Shown here piece by piece: positions 1 through 7,372 of a DNA stretch of 23,247 nt; the stretch's first letter is position 1, and each line of letters opens with the position of its first letter. The stretch comes from Clostridia bacterium. Its GTDB lineage: Bacteria; Bacillota; Clostridia; Oscillospirales; CAG-272. Below the pieces are notes generated by a model, which worked only from the letters and a program-made list of their open reading frames with translations, was not told the DNA's origin and did not search any database. Position numbers and translations under genes: made by a program. Location: positions 1-23,247 of the forward strand of contig JAFTIV010000030.1 of NCBI GenBank assembly GCA_017456685.1, written 5' to 3'.

Positions 1-2
1 CT

Positions 3-566
3 ATCCTTGCAAATTCTAATTTTTTGTTTCAAAACGGTGCTAATCACGGTGGTGTGGTGTTTGGACAAGATATATATGATTCTATACTCGAACATTGTTT
101 TATGAGCATATATCTATCGTGGGAGAATTTTTTAGAAGATGCGTTTATTCTTTACCTTCTCGATCAAGCGGATATAAAAGGAAATAAGTACACTCGATTT
201 GCATATCCTCAAGACGAAGATCACGCATATAGTTTATTAAAAGGAACAAAGCAATATCCGGATTGGACAAGTATTGATACAGTCAACACTCTTTCTAATT
301 TGTTTTTTGAGAATTCTGGTCCGTTCGCACTTTTGCGTAGCAATCCTGTTGAGTTTTCGCAAATGAAAACAATCAGAAATAGGATTTCTCACGTTTCTAA
401 ACAAAGTATTAAAGCGTTTAATAAATTAACTAACACTCAAATCGCAACAACTAATATGAGTGCTGCCAATTTTTTATCTACATTGAAAGATCATACTACG
501 ACTACCTACTATTCATATTACACCGACATTATAAAGTCGTATGTTGAGGCGATATGCAATAAATAA
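3..566 (+). CDS. HEPN-domain protein, 5' end cut by window edge
   Basis: The frame is open from the first complete codon at position 3 to the TAA at 564-566, so the true start probably lies upstream of the window. A TTG at 24 could serve as a start but has no convincing ribosome site. The visible part is about 188 residues, largely helical and soluble, with no membrane segment. It contains Arg-Asn-Arg-Ile-Ser-His at about 375-392, the R-X4-H motif of HEPN domains. Together with the upstream SWENFLEDAF-like helix this resembles the RiboL-PSP-HEPN / MAE_28990-type HEPN families. HEPN proteins with an intact motif are often metal-independent RNases in toxin-antitoxin, abortive-infection or RNA-processing systems, but some are not nucleases. 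The gene is more AT-rich than most of the window and its neighbours look unrelated. No antitoxin-like partner is visible downstream; an upstream partner cannot be excluded. The HEPN assignment is fairly sure, the function is not. Confidence 0.6.
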   Translation: MLANSNFLFQNGANHGGVVFGQDIYDSILEHCFMSIYLSWENFLEDAFILYLLDQADIKGNKYTRFAYPQDEDHAYSLLKGTKQYPDWTSIDTVNTLSNLFFENSGPFALLRSNPVEFSQMKTIRNRISHVSKQSIKAFNKLTNTQIATTNMSAANFLSTLKDHTTTTYYSYYTDIIKSYVEAICNK

Positions 567-585
567 TGGCAACATTATGGCAACA
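566..585 (+). repeat. Short tandem direct repeat, 9 bases at 11-base spacing
   Basis: The 9-mer ATGGCAACA occurs at 566-574 and again at 577-585, directly after the HEPN stop codon. One helical turn separates the copies, which would suit a DNA-binding protein. Such repeats can be arm sites next to mobile-element ends, but no integrase is visible, so that reading is speculative. Confidence 0.35.
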
Positions 586-719
586 AAAAATCTGATAGCC
601 AATAGGTTATGGATAATACAAATAATTAAAATAATCTTAACTAAATTATCTAAACGAAATTGTTTAGGTCAAGAAAGTTAGGAGCGAGTGGGAATAATAT
701 TTACTAATTTCACATTACA

Positions 720-745
720 AAAAGCCTCGCGTTTGCGAGGCTTTT
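720..745 (+). terminator. Rho-independent terminator
   Basis: An 11-bp perfect stem (AAAAGCCTCGC / GCGAGGCTTTT) closes a GTTT loop and runs into TTTTATTTTG. It would end transcription coming from the HEPN side. The A-rich left flank could let it work on the minus strand too. Confidence 0.8.
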
Positions 746-753
746 ATTTTGTG

Positions 754-808
754 TTTTTGTGCAATTTGCACAAAAATATGCCACTCCCTCCCGATTTTTG
801 TGCAAATT
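754..808. repeat. Inverted-repeat cluster with three TTTTTGTGCAA arms
   Basis: TTTTTGTGCAA (754-764) is followed, after a single T, by its exact reverse complement (766-776). A further copy lies at 795-805. The 14-mer at 763-776 is also the exact reverse complement of 795-808, so alternative pairings are possible. The cluster ends 3 bases before the -35 box at 812, so it is upstream of the LRR transcript and looks more like an operator or a second terminator than an attenuator. Confidence 0.5.
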
Positions 809-811
809 GTC

Positions 812-841
812 TTGACTTGAGTGTATCACATATGATATTAT
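812..841 (+). promoter_or_regulatory. Sigma-A-type promoter of the first LRR gene
   Basis: TTGACT at 812-817 and TATTAT at 836-841 are separated by 18 bases. The start of transcription would fall near 848, giving a leader of about 44 bases before the ATG at 892. Confidence 0.6.
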
Positions 842-891
842 AAGAAAAAGAACTATTTTTATATCGTGGGTAACACAAAAAAGGAGATATT

Positions 892-2676
892 ATGAAAAGG
901 AAAATTTTTTTGGCTATGCTTGCTTGCGTAGTGCTTTGTGCTTTTCTCGCTATTTGCGCAAGCGCAGCAACAACAAATGAGTTCGGCACGGTTGAAACGA
1001 GCTCGACAATCGACCTTACAGGAATGGCTACCGACACGGATTTGCGCGTGGTTCTTTACGACGGAACAGAATATCACACATACCCTGCACAGTACATTGT
1101 TACAAGCGCAACTGACATCACTCTTGATTTCACAAAAATCAATGCGGCTTTTGGTAAGGAGTATTCAACTGCAAACGACAGTGTAATCCGCATCGAGATA
1201 CCAAGGCATGTAAAGACTATTGTAGGCGGAGTGTTCAACTATGGCAAGAACGACAATTTGGTTGAGGTATTCTTCCCTGCCGGTTCAACTGTCACAACAC
1301 TCAAATGGGGTTGCTTTGAGCAGAACAAAGGACTCCAAAAAATCAATCTTCCGGCAAGCCTTACAACTTTTGACGGACAGAACAATTTTGCAAAATGCTC
1401 ATCTTTAAAGTATGTAACCTTTGACGAGGGATATTCTGTCAGCTATATTCCCCTCAATTGCTTTCAAAGCTGTTCTTCACTTGAATACATTAAGTTTCCA
1501 AACTGTGTAACAGAAATAAGAGGCGGAGCGTTTGGCTCTTGCTCTAATCTAAAGACCATAATTTTTGGTGATAGCCTGCAAACAATGGGCGGTCCTATGT
1601 CAGACAGCTCTACCTCGGGCTCTGTATGGTACTTGCCTGCAAGCTTCTATTCCTCAAGCGTTACATCAACCCCTCCATCAAATATGTTCCACTGGGCAGG
1701 TGCTCAAACTAACGGTGTCAGCGGAACAAACAACCACCCCCAGAATATAACCTTTGTTTATACAGGCACTAAGGCTGAGGCTGAGGCGCTTCAAGCAAGA
1801 TTTAAGGCGGCAGACGCACAAACAGGCGAAGGCTGTGTGGGTCTTTCAAGGCTTTACGACGCAACTCTTTGCACAGAGGAAGAATACGAGCAATTGACCG
1901 GCAAGAAAATTGGCGAAATTGCAACAGGATATTATCTTGTTTATGGCTACAACAAGTGCAAGGCATTCTATGAAAACGAGCATAATTACGGCGATGTCAA
2001 CAGCTGTACTGTTGATGCAAAATGTGAAAGAAACTGCGGTCACGCTGTAAAATCACAATTCACAGAGCACAAGATGGTAAAGAGCTTCACCTATGCAAAC
2101 GGCTTTGATAGCAATGGAGTATATAGCTGTATTTGCGAAAATGCAAGCTACTGTATTGGTGTAGGCGCGAGCGAGACCTATGTAAAGAGCGAGGTTAAGG
2201 CTCCTATTATCAAATTCAAGGGATACTCTGTTCCTGAAAATACAACTGTTAAGGGCATCAATGCGGGCTTTAGCATTGATACGGTGCTTCTTGAGCTTTA
2301 CAATGATATAAACACTGTTGATGCAAGCCTTACACTTTTTATGGTTAATTCTAAGAGTGGCAACGCAGACATTTCAAAAATCCTCGATGGTGCTACTCTT
2401 GAGCTTGCTGATGGTGTAAAGGGAATAAATGTAAAGCTTTCATCTATCAACTATACTAATATCAGCATAGAGGTAAGAGGCTTTGATGATAGCACAAACG
2501 ATGGTGATTTCTACACTCTTAACTTTATTACTGCAATTGCGGTAAAGACCGACAAGGGTATATACTATGTACAGGCAGGGCTTAAGAATTCTCCTAACAC
2601 AACTCTAAGCATTGATGGCGTGGACTTCAATATAGTAAGCGCGAGCAAGGTTTACGGCAAAGCACCTCAAGCATAA
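892..2676 (+). CDS. Secreted leucine-rich-repeat (BspA-like) protein with shared C-terminal module
   Basis: The 594-residue product starts at an ATG with an AAGGAG site 5 bases upstream. Residues 1-25 form a typical Sec signal peptide (KRK, hydrophobic core, ending near ASA). A beta-rich stretch follows, then about five irregular leucine-rich repeats of the LRR_5/BspA type at roughly 100-232, with patterns such as CSSLKYVTF, CSSLEYIKF and CSNLKTIIF. Residues about 345-430 carry Cys/His clusters, including Cys-X5-Cys-X3-Cys-Gly, which could bind zinc. The last 155 residues (from about 440) match the end of the protein encoded at 13686-15179, with about 104 identities over 149 ungapped positions. 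There is no LPXTG sorting signal, SLH domain or C-terminal membrane anchor, so the protein is probably released or held non-covalently. BspA-like repeats are commonly linked to adhesion or to protein or glycan binding; the ligand here is unknown. The gene has its own promoter and terminator and looks monocistronic. Confidence 0.85.
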   Translation: MKRKIFLAMLACVVLCAFLAICASAATTNEFGTVETSSTIDLTGMATDTDLRVVLYDGTEYHTYPAQYIVTSATDITLDFTKINAAFGKEYSTANDSVIRIEIPRHVKTIVGGVFNYGKNDNLVEVFFPAGSTVTTLKWGCFEQNKGLQKINLPASLTTFDGQNNFAKCSSLKYVTFDEGYSVSYIPLNCFQSCSSLEYIKFPNCVTEIRGGAFGSCSNLKTIIFGDSLQTMGGPMSDSSTSGSVWYLPASFYSSSVTSTPPSNMFHWAGAQTNGVSGTNNHPQNITFVYTGTKAEAEALQARFKAADAQTGEGCVGLSRLYDATLCTEEEYEQLTGKKIGEIATGYYLVYGYNKCKAFYENEHNYGDVNSCTVDAKCERNCGHAVKSQFTEHKMVKSFTYANGFDSNGVYSCICENASYCIGVGASETYVKSEVKAPIIKFKGYSVPENTTVKGINAGFSIDTVLLELYNDINTVDASLTLFMVNSKSGNADISKILDGATLELADGVKGINVKLSSINYTNISIEVRGFDDSTNDGDFYTLNFITAIAVKTDKGIYYVQAGLKNSPNTTLSIDGVDFNIVSASKVYGKAPQA

Positions 2677-2683
2677 ATTTAAA

Positions 2684-2717
2684 ACAAAGACCTTGCAAGC
2701 TTTCGCAAGGTCTTTGT
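2684..2717 (+). terminator. Rho-independent terminator of the first LRR gene
   Basis: The 13-bp stem ACAAAGACCTTGC / GCAAGGTCTTTGT closes an 8-base loop and leads into TGACTTTTTAT. Its last base overlaps the -35 box of the next promoter, a very tight junction. Confidence 0.85.
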
Positions 2718-2745
2718 TGACTTTTTATAAGGCGTATGCTACAAT
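2717..2745 (+). promoter_or_regulatory. Sigma-A-type promoter of the small membrane protein gene
   Basis: TTGACT (2717-2722) and TACAAT (2740-2745) have an exact 17-base spacer. The start of transcription would be near 2752, about 45 bases before the ATG at 2797. Confidence 0.7.
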
Positions 2746-2796
2746 AAAAATAGAGGATTATCAACACTATGAGAGCTTTTATAGCGAGGTACGATT

Positions 2797-3051
2797 ATGA
2801 AGGAAAAAAAGCATAAGAAATTAAAGATATTTTTTATTTGTCTTGCCGTTTTTGTTTTAATTGTTCTTTTCACTCCGTTTATAGTTTTGCACTACGATGA
2901 TGGCGGAACTACCACATATTTCGCGCTTACATACAAAATAGTAGATTGGAAAAAGGACTTAGATTATCCCGATGTCGAGCAAAGGACTCGTATTTATTTC
3001 TTCCCAGACAACCTCAAGGACCTTGACGAGCTTTGGGAAATAAAGCACTAA
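2797..3051 (+). CDS. Small membrane-anchored protein of a conserved uncharacterised type
   Basis: The 84-residue product has a basic N-terminus (MKEKKHKKLK), one hydrophobic segment at about 10-31, then a short polar domain. The polar part has the pattern DGGTTTYFALTYKIVDW and later RIYFFPDNLKDLDELW. I recall the same DGGT...ALTYKIV...FFP order in many small, uncharacterised Clostridia and Bacilli membrane proteins, so it is probably a real family rather than a chance frame. The basic N-terminus predicts that the domain after the segment faces outside. The ribosome site is modest (GAGG about 8 bases before ATG). It stands alone between its own promoter and a terminator shared with the convergent alkaline phosphatase gene. 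No function can be given. Confidence 0.75.
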   Translation: MKEKKHKKLKIFFICLAVFVLIVLFTPFIVLHYDDGGTTTYFALTYKIVDWKKDLDYPDVEQRTRIYFFPDNLKDLDELWEIKH

Positions 3052-3060
3052 AAATAATTC

Positions 3061-3089
3061 AAGGGCTGTTGCACTAAGCGACAGCCCTT
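3061..3089. terminator. Terminator between convergent genes
   Basis: The 9-bp stem AAGGGCTGT / ACAGCCCTT lies between the + strand gene ending at 3051 and the - strand gene ending at 3096. On the + strand it is followed by TTTACTTTTA. On the - strand the T-run is weaker and interrupted, so it serves mainly the + strand gene. Confidence 0.75.
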
Positions 3090-3095
3090 TTACTT

Positions 3096-4430
3096 TTATT
3101 CATATACCGTTGAGTCACCGAAGGGGGCGCTTGAATATGCCCTTGCACAGAATTGGGCGAGCACGGTATTCTCTATTTTTTGCTCATTAAGCTCCGCTGT
3201 GCCTGCGCCAAGTGCGAAAATCGGCACATTTTTGTTTGTATGGTTAAATGAGCCAAAGTAGTATTTTCCAGGGGTTGTTGGCACGAGGTTACCCGTTTCG
3301 TGGTCGGCGGTTACTATCAGTGCAACCTCGGGGTGCATAAGGGTAAACTGTGTTGCGTAAGCGATTGCATCATTAAAGCGCTTCACAGTATCAATTACGC
3401 CCTGCGCATCCTTTGAGTGCGCCTTTTTATCTATAATTCCCTCCTCAATCATAACAAAAAAGGCAGAGTTGTTTTGCGAAATTTGATTAAGTGCGGTTTT
3501 TGTGTGCGTAGTCAGCTCATCTCCTACATCGCCTTGACAGTAATCTATCGCGCCAGACTGCACAAGTGCGTTTATTTGTTCGGTGAGCGCTTCATCGTTA
3601 TCACGAGAGGCATCATGACACATATATGAAGATGGGGTTGCTCCTGTTATAAGGTCGGTTGAAATAACCGCGGTTTTTGCGCCCTGCTCGTGAGCGAGCT
3701 CGCGAACATTTTTTAGAGGATTTAAGTCCTTGTCTATGCCTATGTAGCCGTTTATTGTCTTATAGCCTGTAGCCATTGCGGTGGCAGAGGCTGCGCTATC
3801 TGTGAAGCTTGCGTCGCCATTTATAACCGACAGCGAGCGTGTAATCGAGGTTGCCTTGCTTGGGAAGCTTTTCGCTATAAATGAAAATTCCGCCTTTTCC
3901 TCAGCCATTTGAATGTGTGCTTCACCCATTCCGTCACCTATCATAAATATAACGCTACTGTAGGCATTTGGGGCACTATATGTGTATGCGCAGGGCTCGC
4001 TTGGCAATTTTGAGGTATATATTTTATCGCCACTTATCGCGCCATATGCGCTTGCAAGCGCATAGCAGGCAGAGCCTATATAAATTTCATAGCCCCTTAG
4101 GACAATCTTGTCCTCGCTTGTAAAAATTGTATATTGTCCGTTATCAAGGGCAAGCGAGATTTGTGACTCCTCTCTTGAGGTTTCGCCCAAAAGGATTTCC
4201 TTCTCGCGCTCAGGCTCGCTATCAAGACATATGCCTACCGTTTTTCCCGTTTTCTCGAAAAGGAGCGAGCTTAGACACTCTGCCGAGTATTTAGTTGACA
4301 AATCTGCATTCTCGGGAATTACAATTGTATATTCCTCGATGCACACGCCCTCGTCCTTTTTGCAAGAAAAAAGCGTGAGCGAGCTAAATAGCACCAAAAG
4401 GGCTAAGGCTACGCATAATAATCTTTTCAT
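3096..4430 (-). CDS. Alkaline phosphatase lipoprotein with N-terminal GH20/GH67-like accessory domain
   Basis: The 444-residue product is a phosphate monoesterase of the alkaline phosphatase superfamily. A signal peptide ends in a lipobox (LFSC, Cys23), so the enzyme should be tethered to the outer face of the membrane. Residues about 155-440 hold the catalytic domain: metal Asp166 in GDGMG, nucleophile Ser212 in TDSAASATA, TGATPSS near 261, Glu328-Asp333-His337, Asp375-His376 in TADHETG and His396 in FNHTNKN. All the usual zinc and serine residues of the PhoA/PhoB family are present. Residues about 33-135 form a separate alpha/beta domain with KTGKTVGI and EILLGETSR motifs, resembling the non-catalytic N-terminal domain of GH20/GH67-type hydrolases; that fusion is unusual. 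The ATG has an AGAGG site 6 bases upstream. It lies 40 bases downstream of the glycoside hydrolase gene on the same strand and probably shares its transcript. Confidence 0.88.
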   Translation of the reverse strand: MKRLLCVALALLVLFSSLTLFSCKKDEGVCIEEYTIVIPENADLSTKYSAECLSSLLFEKTGKTVGICLDSEPEREKEILLGETSREESQISLALDNGQYTIFTSEDKIVLRGYEIYIGSACYALASAYGAISGDKIYTSKLPSEPCAYTYSAPNAYSSVIFMIGDGMGEAHIQMAEEKAEFSFIAKSFPSKATSITRSLSVINGDASFTDSAASATAMATGYKTINGYIGIDKDLNPLKNVRELAHEQGAKTAVISTDLITGATPSSYMCHDASRDNDEALTEQINALVQSGAIDYCQGDVGDELTTHTKTALNQISQNNSAFFVMIEEGIIDKKAHSKDAQGVIDTVKRFNDAIAYATQFTLMHPEVALIVTADHETGNLVPTTPGKYYFGSFNHTNKNVPIFALGAGTAELNEQKIENTVLAQFCARAYSSAPFGDSTVYE

Positions 4431-4470
4431 TTTTAACCTCTTTTTTAGTTAATCTTCATTTATATAAGCA

Positions 4471-7275
4471 TCAAATTATGCTCTTTACAAGGGCATATGT
4501 GTCGATATAACGCTTACTCTTGCCATTTTCCCAGCTACCGAAGCGCTCATAGGTATCAGGTCCTACAAAGTTAGGCTCAAGCTCAACTGTGTGGAATGGT
4601 CCTAAGAGGTTTCGATTTGAAAGGGTAATGGTAAGCTCAAGCTCATTTACGCCCGCCTTAAGGAAGCGCGAAAGGTCAAGGCGATTGCTCATCATCATTC
4701 TACCAGCACACTCGCCATTCACCCTTACATCAATTATGTGGAAGGGCTTGTCGATAATTAGCTCCTTATTTGTGCTATCAACGACAATTTTTCGACTTAG
4801 AGTAATGTCGCCTGCCAAGAATGGGAAGCCATCTGCTACAATGCTTGATATCTTCCTTGGCTGAGCATCAATATAGAAATCGCTACCTATCACAATTTTG
4901 CCATTTTCGTGCTCCTTTAAGCTTCCATAAACGCCAAAATCGCCCTTTAGATATATAGGCTCAAGCTCTGTATCATATGCAAGGCAATTCTTCAAGCCCT
5001 CGGTTACATTGTCGCCAAAGAGCGCGTAATAAACATTCTCCCCCTGATAGTAATCAAGCTCAAGTATTATCTCGTTTTTACCGATTACAAGTGACGAGGC
5101 AACATCTGCACTAAGCTTTGCAAGCTCCCAGTCGCTCTTTTTCGTCTTATGCTCTATTCCGTTTACGATAAGGGCGCGAATTTGCTCGTTTTCAATAAAT
5201 GCCTCACACCTGCTTGGCAATTTCTTGATCTCGACCTCGTATTTTAGCCACAGAGTGCCCTCGTGCCTATCCTTAAGAAGCGTATCGAATATGCACATAT
5301 GGTGAAGAGGCTTTGAAAAGTCAATTCCGTTTTTCGAGAAGCGCGCAAGGTCAAGGGTTATATAGTTATCTGTTGGAGCAACACTCCATTTTCCGTCCTC
5401 AAGCACAAGGGGCTCAAGCACTTTTTGGGCGGTGGGAGTGTCGCTTGTTGGGAATAACAGACACGATTCCGCCTCATCAAGCGTGATGCTTGTAGGCACA
5501 ACCTTGTAGGTGTCGCTAAGAATATCATACGATTTAAAGGCATTTACTCCGTCAAGCTCAAGCTCTATTGTGGATTTTTTACCGAGGTTCACGGCATAGA
5601 TAAAGTCCTGACCATAATCGTGGCGACGATATGTCACGCGCACACTCTTATTATTCTTTAGCTTAAGGCGCTGGTCCTCTACAATTTTTTCCCAGCTTGT
5701 ATTTGTTTTAAGGTAGGTGTACTTATATGGCTCGCCCTCGAGGTATTCGGGCTTATCATCGCACATAAGAACATAGCCACCTGTATAGATAAACTCACGA
5801 AGAAGAGCCTCGGTTGACTTATCCATTGTATAAATTCTTGGTAGTATTATGTACTTATATCTGCACTCTCCAACTACAAGCTCTCCGTTTTCAACGCGTG
5901 CGTGCCTTGCCATTATCACCTCGTCAAGGAAATGGTGACCTACACCAAGCCTACAAAGCTTATTCATAACTGAGTCAAGCGAGCTTTCAAGTGAGCGAAT
6001 ACCTATGCAATTTCCGTCCTCTGTGCGCTTATAATCAAAATATGCACTACGGATTGGGTGAAGCACTCCTACATTCACAAGCTCGGTGCTTTCAGCAAGA
6101 AGCTTGCCGAGCATAGCGAAATAATCATTAAACTCGCGAAAGCCCTTTTTAATCCAAGGATTTATGCTTGAAAAGTGCAAGGGGTAATCGCGCTTTCTCT
6201 GTCCGTGCTCCTCGTATGGCAAAAGGTGCTGACACATTAGATTTACTCCGCCTACATATTGGCTTTCAGCTATTAGCTTTAGCTCTAATGGAGTCATATT
6301 CCAGCCACAGCCCGCAAAGGTTTCAGTAAGTGCCTGATGCTTTCCAAGCTGAGCGCAAACGCTTGATACCTGCTTTTGTGCAAGCTCATTTCCAAGCCAC
6401 TTGCCAAGGTAGTCAAGGCCAGGGATATGCTCATACTCATAAAACGGCATAATTCCCGCACAGCATAGCATTTGTCCCGAAAGACATCCCTCCTCTATGT
6501 AGTGGCCTGTGAGCTTATAGCCGTATTTATCGCACCAGTCGTAAATTTTCTTGGCAAAATTCTCAAGCATCAGCTCTTGCATCGATTTCCAAAATTTATA
6601 ACGGAAGGCACGATAGCCCTTTTTCTCAACGAAAAGAAGTCCCAAGCCGTCAAGAATGTCCTCGCCATAGGTCTTTTTAAAATATGGGGGCAAGACCCTT
6701 GTATATGGTGTGTCCCAGCGATAATATTGAGGCTCGTCAGTAAAAAAGCCCTTGAGCTCGTATTTATCTCTTAGCCTATACTGCTCGTGCGTGAGGGCGA
6801 TGAATTTATCGACGAGTTCGGGATTGAGAATATCGGCTGTAGATGTCGAATAATGCTCGTAAACATTAAGACAGCTCTTGCACGGGGCGCTAACCCTTAC
6901 AAGCTCATCACCGCTTATATCATACGACACAAGCGCATCCTTATCGTAATCTCCTATTTTATAGGTTAAATATCTATCGTGATTTTCTATGTCCTCAAGA
7001 AGCTTACCGCCAACAAATCCGCTTGGCCAGCCATTTTCGTCGTAGGCATATGCCTCCATTCCAAGCTCGTAGGCGCGCTTAGAGCACGCCTCTATACATT
7101 CGTGCCACTTGTCCCCGAGATACTCGGTTTTAAGTCCACCTCTTGCGTGCATAAAAAATCCGCCTATTCCGTTTTCGTGCATCCATTCAACCTGCTTAAC
7201 GAGCTTTTCCTTATCAAGCTCATCATTCCAAGACCAAAACGGCAGGCTTCTGTATTTGTTTTCTACCCTTTTCAT
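4471..7275 (-). CDS. GH106-like glycoside hydrolase (putative alpha-L-rhamnosidase type)
   Basis: The 934-residue protein has no signal peptide, so it should act in the cytoplasm on imported oligosaccharides. The N-terminal half looks like a TIM barrel, with PFWSWND near 12, a GIGGFFMHARGG strand near 36-47, AYDENGWPSG near 77-86, GFFTDEPQYY near 176-185, TGHYIEEGCL near 256-265 and TETFAGCGWN near 317-326. These match the arrangement seen in proteins annotated as GH106 or related large glycosyl hydrolases of gut bacteria. Glu181, Glu261, Glu262 and Glu318 are candidate catalytic or metal-binding acids. A middle beta-rich part is followed by a jelly-roll, galactose-binding-like domain at about 780-930. 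The ATG has a GGGAGAG site. The substrate is not readable: rhamnosides are the family guess, but this group is diverse. Its own promoter lies at 7308-7336, and the alkaline phosphatase gene follows after 40 bases. Confidence 0.75.
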   Translation of the reverse strand: MKRVENKYRSLPFWSWNDELDKEKLVKQVEWMHENGIGGFFMHARGGLKTEYLGDKWHECIEACSKRAYELGMEAYAYDENGWPSGFVGGKLLEDIENHDRYLTYKIGDYDKDALVSYDISGDELVRVSAPCKSCLNVYEHYSTSTADILNPELVDKFIALTHEQYRLRDKYELKGFFTDEPQYYRWDTPYTRVLPPYFKKTYGEDILDGLGLLFVEKKGYRAFRYKFWKSMQELMLENFAKKIYDWCDKYGYKLTGHYIEEGCLSGQMLCCAGIMPFYEYEHIPGLDYLGKWLGNELAQKQVSSVCAQLGKHQALTETFAGCGWNMTPLELKLIAESQYVGGVNLMCQHLLPYEEHGQRKRDYPLHFSSINPWIKKGFREFNDYFAMLGKLLAESTELVNVGVLHPIRSAYFDYKRTEDGNCIGIRSLESSLDSVMNKLCRLGVGHHFLDEVIMARHARVENGELVVGECRYKYIILPRIYTMDKSTEALLREFIYTGGYVLMCDDKPEYLEGEPYKYTYLKTNTSWEKIVEDQRLKLKNNKSVRVTYRRHDYGQDFIYAVNLGKKSTIELELDGVNAFKSYDILSDTYKVVPTSITLDEAESCLLFPTSDTPTAQKVLEPLVLEDGKWSVAPTDNYITLDLARFSKNGIDFSKPLHHMCIFDTLLKDRHEGTLWLKYEVEIKKLPSRCEAFIENEQIRALIVNGIEHKTKKSDWELAKLSADVASSLVIGKNEIILELDYYQGENVYYALFGDNVTEGLKNCLAYDTELEPIYLKGDFGVYGSLKEHENGKIVIGSDFYIDAQPRKISSIVADGFPFLAGDITLSRKIVVDSTNKELIIDKPFHIIDVRVNGECAGRMMMSNRLDLSRFLKAGVNELELTITLSNRNLLGPFHTVELEPNFVGPDTYERFGSWENGKSKRYIDTYALVKSII

Positions 7276-7307
7276 AGCTCTCTCCCTTGAGGAATTCTGT
7301 TGATTTT

Positions 7308-7336
7308 ATTTTAGCACATATGCACGCAAAAAGCAA
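7308..7336 (-). promoter_or_regulatory. Extended -10 promoter of the glycoside hydrolase operon
   Basis: Read on the minus strand, TTGCTT (7331-7336) is followed after 17 bases by TAAAAT (7308-7313), which is preceded by TGC as in extended -10 promoters. It sits just past the ywlG terminator and about 30 bases before the ATG at 7275. Confidence 0.5.
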
Positions 7337-7339
7337 TAC

Positions 7340-7365
7340 AAAAGCGAGGCTTTTGCCTCGCTTTT
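7340..7365 (-). terminator. Rho-independent terminator of ywlG
   Basis: An 11-bp stem (AAAAGCGAGGC / GCCTCGCTTTT) with a 4-base loop lies 8 bases beyond the ywlG stop. On the minus strand TTTTGTATTGCTTTTT follows it. Confidence 0.75.
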
Positions 7366-7372
7366 ATGTATA

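Larger units (their letters stand above)
567..891. other. Gene-free stretch between the HEPN gene and the first LRR gene
   Basis: No plausible gene is seen in this 325-base, AT-rich stretch. It holds in order the tandem repeat after the HEPN stop, a strong hairpin terminator (720-745), a perfect inverted repeat (754-776) with a third copy of its arm (795-805), a sigma-A promoter (812-841) and the ribosome site of the next gene (AAGGAG near 881-886). Short open frames on the minus strand here overlap the downstream gene's signal-peptide region and lack ribosome sites. Confidence 0.6.

Noticed and set aside
3-566. HEPN gene as half of a toxin-antitoxin pair inside this window
   Set aside because: No partner such as a MNT nucleotidyltransferase or small antitoxin gene is visible downstream; a partner could only lie upstream, outside the window.
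744-1077. Two overlapping minus-strand frames in front of the first LRR gene
   Set aside because: They lie opposite its promoter and signal-peptide region, lack ribosome sites and show no family likeness.
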